This document shows positions 41,001 to 53,410 of a stretch of DNA of 64,000 bases, in pieces (the stretch's first letter is position 1; the number at the start of each line of letters is the position of its first letter). The position numbers and the translations under genes were made by a program. Under the pieces are notes generated by a model. The model ran no database searches. It was not told the DNA's origin and was given only the letters and a program-made list of their open reading frames with translations. Source of the DNA: Oreohelix idahoensis (taxonomy: Eukaryota > Mollusca > Gastropoda > Stylommatophora > Oreohelicidae); NCBI GenBank assembly GCA_024509875.1, contig JAMPIV010016252.1, positions 94,501 to 158,500 of the forward strand. Direction: 5' to 3'.

Positions 41001-41178
41001 ACTCATTCATTCATAACCCTTCTCTCCCAAAGGAGCATAGGCCTTCAACAAACACATGCCAAGTCCTCCTGTCACGTGCCATCATCTCAAGTTCTTTACA
41101 CGTTTTTCTCATCATTTTCAACTCTGTTTCCAGCTATCTTCTCCATGTGCTTCTTGATCTACCTCTGCCTCTCCTGTC

Positions 41179-42725
41179 CTAAGGGTTCCAGAACAAGGAC
41201 TGCCTTGTAATGCTATCAACAGGTCTCATCAGTGTGTGTCCAATCCATCGCCATCGTCTTCCTCTCATCTCTTGTTCCACTGGCACTTGTCTAGTTCTTG
41301 TCCTCAGTTCCACGTTGGTAACCTTGTCATACCATTTTAATCCTTCTATTCCACACAAGCATCCATTTAAGAATGTCTGTAGCTTTTTGGTTGTTGTCTT
41401 TGTTGTTCTCCATGTCTCAGGGCCACACAATAGGACTGACTTCCCATTTGAGTTTAAGATTCTTATTTTCGTGTTGGATCCGAGTTCTCTTGATCTCCAT
41501 ATATTTCCCAATGCAATGAAAGCTCCTCTTGCATTTTGTATTGGTATTTTGATATCACTGTCTGTGCCTCCAACTTTGTCTATATTGGTGCCAAGATATG
41601 TGTACGATTCTACATCTTGTACTGGTGCTTCTTCAAGTTCAACCATGTTATCCTTACCTGCATTTATTCTAATTATTTTTATCTTTTCCCTGTGTATTTT
41701 CAGACTAAATTGCTGTGATCTCTCATCGAGTGTTTTCAATTTGTATTGCATCTGATTACGGTTATAGGACAGAAGAGCCAAGTCATCAGCCAAACCAAAT
41801 CCAGATCATCCAACTGCTTAGTCAGAGTCCACTGGATTCCATTTCTGTTGTGTGTTGTCGATGATCTCATAACCCAGTCTATTGCTTCTGTAAGCTGTCC
41901 TTCGTGAAGAACTCTGCATGTCATGTCTTCATATGTTTTCTTTATTAAATTAATGATCTTCAGGAAAACTCCATAATACCTCATCAATTTCCAAAGTGAT
42001 TCTCTGTCTACACTGTCAAATGCCTTTTCGTAGTCCAGAAATCCGATGTATAGTTTTGAATTCCATTCCAGACTTTGTTCAACTATTATTCTAAAAGTGG
42101 TTATCTGGTCTGTACATGATCTGTTTTGTCGAAAACCTGCTTGTTCATCTCTCAGTTTCTTGTCTAGGGACTCTTTTAATCTCTCAAGGATAAACCTGTT
42201 TAATACTTTTCCTGGCACTGATAGTAATATTATTCCTCTATAATTTGTGCACTTTTGTAAATTTCCCTTCTTAGGCAACTTTACCAGATATCATTCCTTC
42301 CATTCTGCTGGTATCTCTTCCTTTTCCCAGACTTTACCAAGTAATTTATATAACATCTCTGTAGCAGTGTTGATATCTGCCTTGATGGCCTCTTCTGGAA
42401 TGCCATCAGGTCCAGACGCTTTTCCATCCCTTAGAAGCTTTATGGCTTTCTTTATGTCTTCCTTCGTTGGTCTTTCACCGTTAATTTGTAGCTCTTCTTC
42501 TGCTGGCTGGATGTCTAGGGGGTTTTGTGGAGCTGGTCTATTGAGAAGGTCCTCAAAATATTCTGTCCACCTCTTCATTTGCTCTTGCATATTATTGAGC
42601 AGTTTTCCATTCTTGTCTTTTATGAGGCAACTTGTTTGCTTGTATTTCCCTGTTAGCTTCTTTGTGCTGCTATACAGTTCTCTCATATTTCCTTTGGCTG
42701 CAGCATCTTCTGCCTCTCTTGCCAC
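41179..42725 (-). pseudogene. reverse transcriptase of the RTE-like LINE
   Basis: Segments 42291-42725 and 41736-42278 are in one frame with a stop between them, and carry A-S-G-P-D-G-I-P, L-P-K-K-G-N-like (M-P-K-K-G-N), E-Q-A-G-F-R and L-D-Y-E-K-A-F-D. The A-D-D-L-A-L-L catalytic box and the Y-T-Y-L-G-T thumb lie in a second frame (41179-41793). At least two lesions make it inactive. Confidence 0.85.
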
Positions 42726-44052
42726 TCTTCAATATACTTCCTCTTGTCTCTTTTGATACTTCATTTACTTCTTTGTTTGCTTCTGTGTACACTTCTTGAG
42801 CCTTGGCTTTTGAACTTTTGGTTTTGCTTGTGTTTAAATCTGCTTTCTTGTTTTTTCTGTCTTTTATCTTATTGATGGCTTCTGTTGTTATCCATGCTTT
42901 TTGTTGTCGTTCTCTTTTCCCCAGTATTTCTTCACACGTCTCATTCCATACAGTTTTGACCTGCTGCCAATAGTCTTCTGTATTCTCTACATCTTCCAGC
43001 TGTTGGAGCACTAGGAATTTGTTGGATACTGTGACCGCAAATTTGTCCCTTGTTTCTTTATTTCTTAGATGTCCTACATTAAATGATTGCCTATAGTTTT
43101 GCATTGTTGCATATCTCTTGAGTTTCATTTTTACTTTGGCTATTATAAGGTGGTGATCTGATGCCACATCTGCTCCTCTATATACCTTTACATCCTGCAA
43201 TGATGACCTAAACTGATTTTCTGTTCTATGGTGTGGTGATATCCATGTTGCCTTGTGTATTCTCTTATGGGGAAACATGCTTCCTCCTATATCCAGTTGA
43301 TTTGAAGCACATAAGTTTGAGAATAGTTCCCCATTTTCATTCATTTTTCCTAGCCTATGTTTTCCCATGACTTCTTCAAATCCGGTGTTGACTGTACCTA
43401 TCTTTGCATTCATGTCACCCATCAAAATTGTGATGTCTCTTCTTTTCCCTTTATCCATAATTTCCTGTAGTCTAGTATAAAATGCTTCTTTCACAGATTC
43501 TTCTTTGTCATTAGTTGGTGCATAACATTGGATGACATTTACATGTATTTTCTTTTTAGCTGTTTTAAAAGTAGCTGTTATTATTCTGGGTCCAACAGCT
43601 TCCCATTCAATGAGTGCTTTCTGTGCTTCTTTAGATAACATAAGAGCTACCCCTTCACTGTGGTGTGAACGTTCGTCTTCATGTCCTGAGGACAGCACCA
43701 ATTCACCTGTGATGAGTTTCTTCCTGTCTACTCCCTTCCACTTTATTTCACACAGTCCCAGAACCCCGATTTTGTATCCACTCATTTCTGCTGCTACTTG
43801 TGCCACTTTCCCTTGTTCGTTTAATGTCCTAACATTCCAGGTGCCAAATCTGGAGGTTCTCCTAAAAGAAAGAAGGTTAGTCAGCAACACAGACTCTTTT
43901 CGGCTTTCTCTGTGTTGCATCATACGCCTCCCTGCGAGAGGACCTTTCCCTGTCTTGGATGGCTGTGTTTTATTTTCCTTAATTGACTTTTCCATATTTG
44001 TTGAAGTTTTTTGTGGTTTAAATTTTTTACAGGAAGCGGTAACATGCCCCAT
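42670..44052 (-). pseudogene. AP-type endonuclease of the RTE-like LINE
   Basis: Catalytic motifs in order: T-W-N-V-R-T-L (Asn), L-C-E-I-K-W (Glu), Q-C-Y-A-P-T-N-D, M-G-D-M-N-A-K-I-G, and A-S-D-H-H-L (final Asp-His). The segment normally holding Q-I-D-H before the last motif appears shortened (E-N-Q-F-R-S), suggesting a small in-frame deletion of a conserved catalytic region. A frame change after about 42700 separates it from RT. Confidence 0.85.
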
Positions 44053-44147
44053 GCCAAACCCACCTTAGTCGCTTTCTACGACATGCATGGCAGGGAACAG
44101 TGTTACTATTCTTTGCTCCCCTTTCGGGACCCGGTAACACACGGGTG

Positions 44148-45500
44148 CCGAGGTGTTTATTAAAGCGGCTATAATTGATAATCCGATCTACCCAGTAATA
44201 CTTGGATGTAGATATGTGTTTATAGGGAGACCGAAAGAGCCGATTGTGGCAGCAGTAACCACAAGACGGCAAACCACAAAGGAACGGGAGCCTGCACCTA
44301 ATATGTTACTTATAGAACTGAAAGAGGCGAAACAAAAGGACCCAACCTTGGAGCCCTGCTTTAGAATACTGCCCATGGCCAAGGACCCCAGATACAACCT
44401 AGACATATTTTCTAAGGATGGAGTGCTGTATCGAAGAACGGGCGACACTGAACAGGGACATAACCAGCTCCTAGTGCCGACTCAGTATAGAGAACAAATC
44501 TTAGAAATGGGGCACTCTCTTCCCTTTAGCGGACATATGGGACAAAACGCCACTATACAGCGAATAACTACTCACTATTGGTGGCCAGGAATGAACACCG
44601 ATATCATCAGGTATGTGAAATCCTGCGCCATGTGCCAACGTGTGGCACCCAAGCATTGAACACCCCCAGTTGCCATGGGAAAAATGCTAAAAGTGGGGAC
44701 ACCATTTGAACGGGTTGTAGTCGACATTTTAGGACCCCTGGAACGGACTAAAAGAAGGGACAGGTTTATCCTGATCTTAATCGACACATGCACTTTGTGG
44801 GCTGAAGCTATACCGCAAACATGCACGGATTCCAAGCCTGTCGCAGAAGCCCTAGTGCAGATTTTTACATAGTTGGGATTCCCTCAACAAGTTTTGACGG
44901 ATAACGGATCCCAATACCGTAACCTGTTAATGGAGGAGATCTTTAAGATCTTGATGGACCAGCACATCTACACCAGCCCCTATAATCCGGCCGGAAGTGG
45001 GTTAGTAGATCGTGTCAACGGAAGCCTCACCATGATGTTACGTAAGCTGGGACAAGAGAAACCTGAAGATTGGGACCTTTTCATTCCCGCAGCCTCTTCA
45101 GGTTTACCACCAGCTACACTTCTATTCGGCAGACCTATTAAGGGTCCGCTAGAAGCCTTACTACGGTCACAACAGACCAGAAGGCTGATGAGACAGTTGT
45201 CTCAGCATTCAGGTATGTATCGGAGTTAAAGGAAAGGTTACAACTAGGATGGGATCTAGCAACAACCAACCTTAAGCGAGCACGCATGAAGCACGCTAAA
45301 CGATACAACAGAGCAGCGAAAGAGAGATAATTGCAACCAGGAGAGAAAGTTTTGTTGCTACTTCCTACCGGAAGCAACAAACTACGTATCGGATGACCGT
45401 TTGCCGTCCTTAAAAAGATTTTAAGAACGAACTACAAGATCTCTATTAAAGGAAAGGAAAAAGTCTACCACATAAATCTGTTAAAAAATATTTGGAAAGA
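44148..45500 (+). pseudogene. integrase of the GMR1-type element
   Basis: An H2C2 zinc domain (G-H-S-L-P-F-S-G-H-M-G ... C-A-M-C) precedes the core: V-V-V-D-I-L-G-P (Asp at 44723) and L-T-D-N-G-S-Q-Y (Asp at 44900). The third catalytic position in L-V-D-R-V-N-G-S-L is Asp (GAT, 45008-45010) instead of Glu, with 35 residues between. A GPY/F-like C-terminus (Y-H-I-N-L-L-K) ends near 45490. A TAG at 44870-44872 and later frame changes break it. Confidence 0.85.
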
Positions 45501-46990
45501 CCGGTGCTTCACCCCAAACATCTCCTGGCGGTTGCTGTAGCATCCGAAGATGAGGAAGATAACGATAGTTGCATGGAATACGCACTGCTACAAACTGAAT
45601 CTTACAAAGATGTTAAATTCGGCGACATCCTCTCAGAAGAACTACAGACAGAAACTAAAGCGTTACTGAAACAGTACTCGGCAGTCTTAATGAACATACC
45701 TTGTCTAACGCATCTCGCAGAGCTTTATATGAAGCTGACAAAAGTGACACCTGTGCGAATCAGAGTTTACCCGATCCCGTATGGGAAAGCAGTCATGCTA
45801 CGTGGAGAGATAGACAAATTACGTCAAGCGGGGACTATTAGCGAGTCTATATCGCCCTATAGCTCGAGCGTCGTACTGTTACAGAAACCTAATGAGGAAG
45901 TTCGGTTGTGTATTGACTACTGCTTACTTAACACAGTAACTGAATCCAGAGCCTGAGACACTGCAAAACGCTTCTGAACTGTTCACCAAACTTAGCAAGG
46001 CTAAAATTTTCTCCAAATACTAGTCAAGGAGGAAATTAAACCGTTATTAGCCTTAAGCACCAGTGAAGGACATTATACTTTTAATGTTATGCCTTTCGGT
46101 TCGTACAACGCACCAGGAGTCTTCACCAGAATGATGAAAAAGCTTTTAGAACCATTGCAAAGTCCAAACATGCACAATTTCATGTACGACATTCTTATTG
46201 CAACGGATAATCACGAAGAACTTATTGCTATGGTTGTTATGCTCCTCAGGAGACTACAGGAAGCTGGCCTCACCGCCCAATCTAGCAAATGTTTTATCGG
46301 CTTTGAAAAACTTGACTTACTGGGGCATACTATTTCTAAAGGTTGTATGTGACCCGTTGCCAAAAACATTGAGAAAGTACGTGCAGCAAAGAGGCTTAAA
46401 ACCAAGAGAGACACTCGTTCGTTCCTGTCACTGTGCGCGTATTACCAAAGGTTCATCAAAAACGTCAATGGTCTTATGGAGCCTCTCACTGACCTCACAA
46501 GAATGGGAAAAGCCGATAAGGTTGTTTGGACCGCAGAGTGTGGACGCGCTTACATCACTCTGAAGGAACAACGGTCCAAATACCCCATTTTAAGGTTACC
46601 TGACTTTAAGAAACCTTTTGTTTTGCGTGTAGATGACAGCGGACAGGGAATTGGTTCCACATTACTTCAAGCAGATGACAATAATCGAAACCTGTTATTT
46701 CCAGTGGCATACAGCAGCCGCAAACTGAATACAGCAGAAAGGAATTATTCGACCGTGGAGAGAGAATGTTTGGCACTCGTGAATGGAATCAAGAGTCATC
46801 ACGAATATCTATTGGCGATTCATTCACGGTATAAACTGACCATGCTCCATTAGCATTCCTAGGAGCCGATAAGGAATTTAACGCAAAGATTATGCGTTGG
46901 GCTCTACTGTTAATCGTGTACTCGTTCAAAGTACAATATATACCAATAAAAGAGAATGTTGAGTCAGAATTGGAGCATGGAGGAGGAGGA
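45492..46990 (+). pseudogene. RT and RNase H of the GMR1-type element
   Basis: Ty3/gypsy-type RT: Y-P-I-P-Y-G-K, I-S-P-Y-S-S-S-V-V-L, R-L-C-I-D-Y; then, after a damaged segment at 45956-46089, M-P-F-G-S-Y-N-A-P and F-M-Y-D-I-L (the usual YxDD is altered), L-G-H-T-I-S-K-G. RNase H follows: L-R-V-D-D-S-G-Q-G-I-G, Y-S-S-R-K-L-N-T-A-E, V-E-R-E-C-L-A-L-V. It lies directly downstream of integrase, and nothing resembling integrase follows it. Confidence 0.85.
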
Positions 46991-47081
46991 TGCAATGAAG
47001 GATAGCAATCATTCGATAGCTAAGGATGACAGTAGTTTTATTTCCATAAATGAGATATGAAAGGATTTCACATCTTCAAAT

Positions 47082-47433
47082 AGGAAGCCGCGCTAGCTTA
47101 GTGGTTACCACTCTGCGCTGGCGACCGGGTGACACCGGATTAAACCCGGTCGAGAAAATTTGAAGATTTTTCGTCGACCGGGATTTGGGTTGGATTAACT
47201 CGAGACCTGGCGAGTACATTTAAAGAAGTGTCGTCGACCAGGGACTGGCGGCTCTTGAGCCGACCCAGCTCTAATGGGTACCTCGGAAATCGGCGAGTAT
47301 CTGCTTGAATGGCGAGGAACAATTGTCTCTTTGCAAGAAAAAAGGGATACTCACGTAAAATCAGTGTCAGGTAAGACATACATACTAACCTGAGATTTCG
47401 CCTCGAGTAATAGCGGGTGTGCAAAAAAAAAAA
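47082..47433 (+). mobile_element. tRNA-derived SINE with poly-A tail near the 3' end of the GMR1-type element
   Basis: Flanked by 10-bp duplications ATCTTCAAAT (47072-47081 and 47434-47443). The head has TAGCTTAGTGGTTA (A box) and GGATTAAACCC (a degraded B box), and it ends in a run of A. The body shows two diverged copies of a TCGTCGACC-containing segment. Confidence 0.85.
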
Positions 47434-47454
47434 ATCTTCAAATCCCGGACGAAC

Positions 47455-48645
47455 TGTGACGTATAACGGAAATGAAGCCTCCTGTATCCGACAACCTTTC
47501 GTGACCTCAGCGTAGTTTTAAAATTCGCTAACAAAGTCACGCATTTCACTGCCTGTCTGACTCACCTTGTAATCCACGAGTCTTTTTTTTAACTTGACCA
47601 TATCACACGACCTTGTTTACCAACTTTCACAACATGGCATTCATAGCATGGGGCGAACCATGTTCGTTTACGCAAGTTTCTCACGCGAACGAATCTGTCA
47701 ATATTACGATGACGAGCAGATCGCATGTGGAAAAAGGTGGAAAGGTAACGGCCTTTGAAGATTCTCTATGAGGATAGCAAATTCTTTGATCTCGAGAAAC
47801 AAGGAAAATCTCAGACGGGAGCCCGCTACACGTGTTAAACTTTTGATGTCGATTAGCAACGCCGACAGAAGTGACCGTTAACCCCTTTATCTGAGAAACG
47901 TAGTTTCAGATTTCTCTGCTGGGAAACGGAGTGTGAGAATTTACATCTTCTAGAGATCATAACAACATTATCGTATATAAATTGCGTCTTTCTAAAATCA
48001 TTATCAGAGTCGCTCATAATTTTTTCGGAGAGTCTAAACACGTTATCTAGAACCATTGGGAATAGATATGTTAATAGAGCGGGGTGTTCTTTCTGGATGT
48101 CTGGTAATATATAAATTTGTGCTTAAGCGTTTTAAAGTGTTAAAAGTTTTAGCATCTTAAACTCACTGTTATTTTCTAGGTGTTAAGACTAGCGAATTAA
48201 ATAACGCGTGGCTATTTTTATTCCAGATGTTTCAGTTGGAATGTAAATTTAATCCTCTGCTATCCCACAGAAAGAGACGGTTTAGTTGACTAATAAATAC
48301 ACTGGGCGACTGATAATTGGCGGAATACAATTCACTTTTATTTCATTGTGTGTAATTTAGTAAGTGACAGTGTTTGACTATCTCATGCGACTAAACAAAC
48401 AGACGCCGAAAATCTAATAGTTATTAATGACAGGCGATATTTGATCAGTGCGCGTAGGGATAATTTAATCATAATTGACATTATGCACTGATCGTTGACC
48501 GGAGCAGGAGGGGAAAAAAGCTGCATGGCTCAACCAAACTTGCAGCCGCTAAGCGACGCGCGACAGGATAGGTTAGACATAACGTGCGCCTTTTAACTTT
48601 AATCAGGGACTGACGGAGAGGATGGGAGATGTCTCGTCCCCTTCC

Positions 48646-48732
<87 letters not shown>

Positions 48733-49445
48733 TATGTGTGTGTGTGTTTGTGTGTAGATATCATTAGCAGTAATTTTTTCATAATGTTCCTATATTCCCT
48801 AGGCAACCTGATCAACTGCAACCAGCGGGTTTTTTATGTGGCTATATCTTGGGCCTTGTCTTGATTTGTACTGATTGGATTAAAGTTGTCTTCTGTTGGC
48901 TGATGCGTCTCCAAGTTTCAGTTGTGAACAGGACGGGCCACAGAGACGAACATACATTGTAATAGTAAATTTTAACTGGACTTACAAAATACCCAGATAT
49001 ATTTTCTTGCATTTTTATCAGCCCATTGTGGTGAAATAACAATAACTGTTCTCCCGACTTCTGATAGTCGTTTCCAAGAGGATATTTATCCAGAGGAGTC
49101 ATGCTATTTCAGAATCGGCACTCACCAGAGCCAGCCGATAGGATTTACCAATCAATTCACGTACCATTATCAGTAACAATTTTAAACAACTAGCTGTGTC
49201 CAAATACCAGAAGTATGTTTTTTTTCCATTCTTTGCAATAAACACTAGATTTCGATTTTTCTACCATTACTATTCGAGGTGACACAATCGATCCAGGATT
49301 ACCTCATAAAACTTGGCATCCACTTTACAACGTTATTGTCAAGGCTGGACTGGGGCAAAATTTGGCACTGTACCCTGACACTATTAATATCGATAAATAT
49401 ATTTAGGATAACTGTACATTCCAGGAAATATCACCAAGATTTGGT

Positions 49446-49500
<55 letters not shown>

Positions 49501-50148
49501 TTGCCACGTATATCAGTGAGAGAGATTGAATATTTTCTAGTTACGGTAGCTTGTACCAAACTAGTTTATTTGGCTTTGAAAATTGTTTACTTAACGGAGT
49601 AGCACGTATTATGAACTTTGTTTCTTTACTGTCTATATACTGTAACCTATTGCTAACCTTTTGACCTTTGGGGTTATTAACTTGGTTGGGTTCTTATCTT
49701 CTCAACGAGGGGAGGGCATAGGCATTCTGTTATATTTTCTATGCATGTAATTCAGATGTAACTGATCTTTCTCTTTTGGATATTCGATGCTGTAAAGTTT
49801 AGTGATAATACACAACAACAAAATAACTTTGTGTGTGTTGGTCAGACCTATACCCATTTAACCATAGTTTTTCACGTTTGTGTGTCTTGTTGTCGCATAG
49901 CTGTGTGTGTGTGTATGTGTTTAGTAAACTTTTATTTCTAAATATAAGGGGGTGCAAGATTGTCTTATCCTGAAATATAGTCGTATAGATAGGCTGGACT
50001 AGAGAAACTATTCAGTCCAGAGACAGATCTTCTCCTTAAACTATTCACTTGTGAAAATCTATTTCTTACACCTTACCTCACGTATTATTACCATCTCCTA
50101 TACTCAGGCGGGACCACAAATAACTTTAAAACCTATCTACGTACGACA
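47455..50148 (+). repeat. 3' LTR of the GMR1-type element (2,694 bp)
   Basis: Contains (TA)n at 48647-48729 and (GA)n at 49450-49498. At the position of the second TA array of the 5' LTR it has only a short TG run (49903-49920). Confidence 0.85.
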
Positions 50149-51237
<1,089 letters not shown>

Positions 51238-51500
51238 GTACCATTGCTGTGTGGATTTATAACACTGCAGTTCCAGCTCGCCCTTCCAAGGGTATGACCA
51301 CACACACACACACTGGCTGACAGAAGTAATAAACACCTTTCAACATGTACTTCCCTTTAACCTAGTAATACGCAACAGGGCCTCAAACAGCCATCATAAC
51401 ACAACATATACAAGTATGTAAATACCACAGTATACCTGCCTCAGCAGCCTAGGCTATCACCTCTACACACGAATGTACAAACTATGCCTTAAACGGCTAC
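51238..51500. repeat. unclassified dispersed repeat, copy 1
   Basis: Shares order and short matches with 59190-59440 (GTGTGGATTTATAA, then ACCACAC, GGCTGAC, TAAACACCTTT-like and CAGCAGCCTA-like blocks). Strongly diverged; it could be an old LTR. Confidence 0.5.
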
Positions 51501-52661
51501 TATGAACATCGTTCACCCGAGCGCAAGAGCTATGATCGTGATAATCTCTGAATCGTCGAAATATTATCAAACTATGGCTTGAAGATAATTCTATCTAGGC
51601 ACTACAGCTACTATAGACTAAACAACGTAACTATCACCAAGACCAGATAACATGGCAGGCACTAATTTTGCAGTACTCCAATACAGAATACACAGCCTTC
51701 CAGCTGACATAAAGGAAAACGTCCTTCCCGGACAAGAGGCTACCTTCTAATCATAATTTTGCGCCTTTTTCCCCGACTTCCGGTAGTCATATGACCCGCC
51801 GGGTCGGCTATCTATGCCAGTCAGTTCGGTCTTTCCCGACCGGCTTTTCGGCAGTCACTAGACATAAAATACCCGGCGAAATAACGCTGTGACTATGTAG
51901 AACAATTTTGACACACAAGACTGCATTCCATAAATCGTCACCAGAAGACAGCTCAGACCTTGCGACAGGAAAAAAAAAGAGTTAGACTCTGAATTTATTA
52001 GGAATGGAAACACGTATTAGAGCATCATTTACCCACTGGAAATGAAAACTCGCGAAAATTAATGCCGACTCGGACTCCTACAGAAAACTACATTCAAAGT
52101 CTCAAAGGAATTCTGAAAAAATAAAAAATCCCAGATGTGTGTTCGAGGCAAATCGTATTAACTTGCAGACAATATTTATCTGAGCAGAAAGTCTAAAGAT
52201 TCTCAATTTTATTGAGGTGAGTGTACATAGTTTTATATTTTGATTTTTAGATGTGTATACTTCACTAGTAGATTCATATGAGGCTGGTAACCTCAACATG
52301 TGAAAAGGATACATTCACGAATCACGACAGCAAGCGCCGGTGATTGCTTCATGCTAGGTCTCACAGAGAACCAAACGCAGAAGTAACCCCAGACTCCGAA
52401 TTGAGCAGGGAGTGAGTGATGATTACATCAAAATGTGTATAGTTGTGTATCATCCTTTGTGAAATGGATGTAAACTGTATACGTTGCTTCAGGCACAATC
52501 CATTTTCCACTGTCCAGTCACTAATGTTCTTTAGATTAACAGAAAAAATGGTGATTTTTCATCACATCCCATGTTAGATAATAAACGCTCTGAAGTTGTA
52601 AAAAATGTCAGAAAAGGAAGTGGTTCACGGAAAGCGGGGGATAACCGCGTGATTAATATCA

Positions 52662-53380
52662 TTCATAACCCTCCACTCCCAAAGGAGCATAGGCGTTCTA
52701 CAAACACATGCCAAGTCATCCTGTCACGTGCTATTATCTCTAGTTCTTTCCGCGTGATCCTCATCAATTTCACCTGTTTCCAGCTCTCTTCTCCGTGTGC
52801 TTCTTAGTCTACCTCTGCCTCTCTTGCTCTGGGGGTTCCATAACAAGGACTGCCTTGTATTACTATCAACAGGTTTCCTCAGTGTGTGTCCTATCCATCG
52901 CCATCGTCTTCTTCTAATCTCTTGTCTGTTTCTTGTCATCAGTTCTACGTTGGTAACCTTGAAATACCATTTTAATCCTTCTATTCTACGCAAGCACCCA
53001 TTTATGAAAGTCTGTAGCTTTTTGGTTGTTGTCTTTGTTGCTCTCCATGTTTTAGAGCTATATAAAAGTACTGATTTCACATTTGAGTTGAAGATTCTTA
53101 TTTTCGTGTTGGATCCGATGTTTCTTGATCTCCACATGTTTCCCAATGCAATTAAAGCTCCTCTTGCTTTTTGTATTCTTAATTTGATATCACTGTCTGT
53201 CCCTCCAACTTTGTCGATATTACTGCCAAGAAATGTGTACGACTCTACATCTTGTATTGGTGTTTCTTCAAGTTCAACCCTGTTATCATTACCTGCATGT
53301 ATTCTCTTTATTTTTGTCTTTTCCCTTTGTATTTTTAGAACCAATTGCCATGATCTCTCATCGAGTGTTTTTAAGTGAAT
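52662..53380 (-). mobile_element. 5'-truncated RTE-like LINE, same family as 41001-44147
   Basis: 12-bp duplications TGATTAATATCA (52650-52661 and 53381-53392) flank 719 bp. The minus-strand frame 52724-53344 starts after the RT catalytic box, has Y-T-F-L-G-S-N and the Trp/Arg-rich C-terminus, and lacks everything upstream. Confidence 0.88.
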
Positions 53381-53410
53381 TGATTAATATCAAGCAAACA
53401 CATATTTATA

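Larger units (their letters stand above)
41001..44147 (-). mobile_element. RTE-like LINE inserted in the protease of the GMR1-type element
   Basis: The 10-bp duplication CCGAGGTGTT (40991-41000 and 44148-44157) brackets 3,147 bp. The minus strand carries a short 5' leader, endonuclease, RT and a TGAA-type tail (ATGAATGAATGAG). It is near full length; related truncated copies lie at 29630-29915 and 52662-53380. Confidence 0.9.

Noticed and set aside
43532..44068. Plus-strand 178-codon frame
   Set aside because: It is the antisense shadow of the LINE endonuclease coding strand.
39565..46990. Integrase-before-RT order as an artefact of two nested LTR elements
   Set aside because: One LTR pair, one strand, continuous protease-to-integrase and integrase-to-RT linkers, and the only large insert has its own target duplication.
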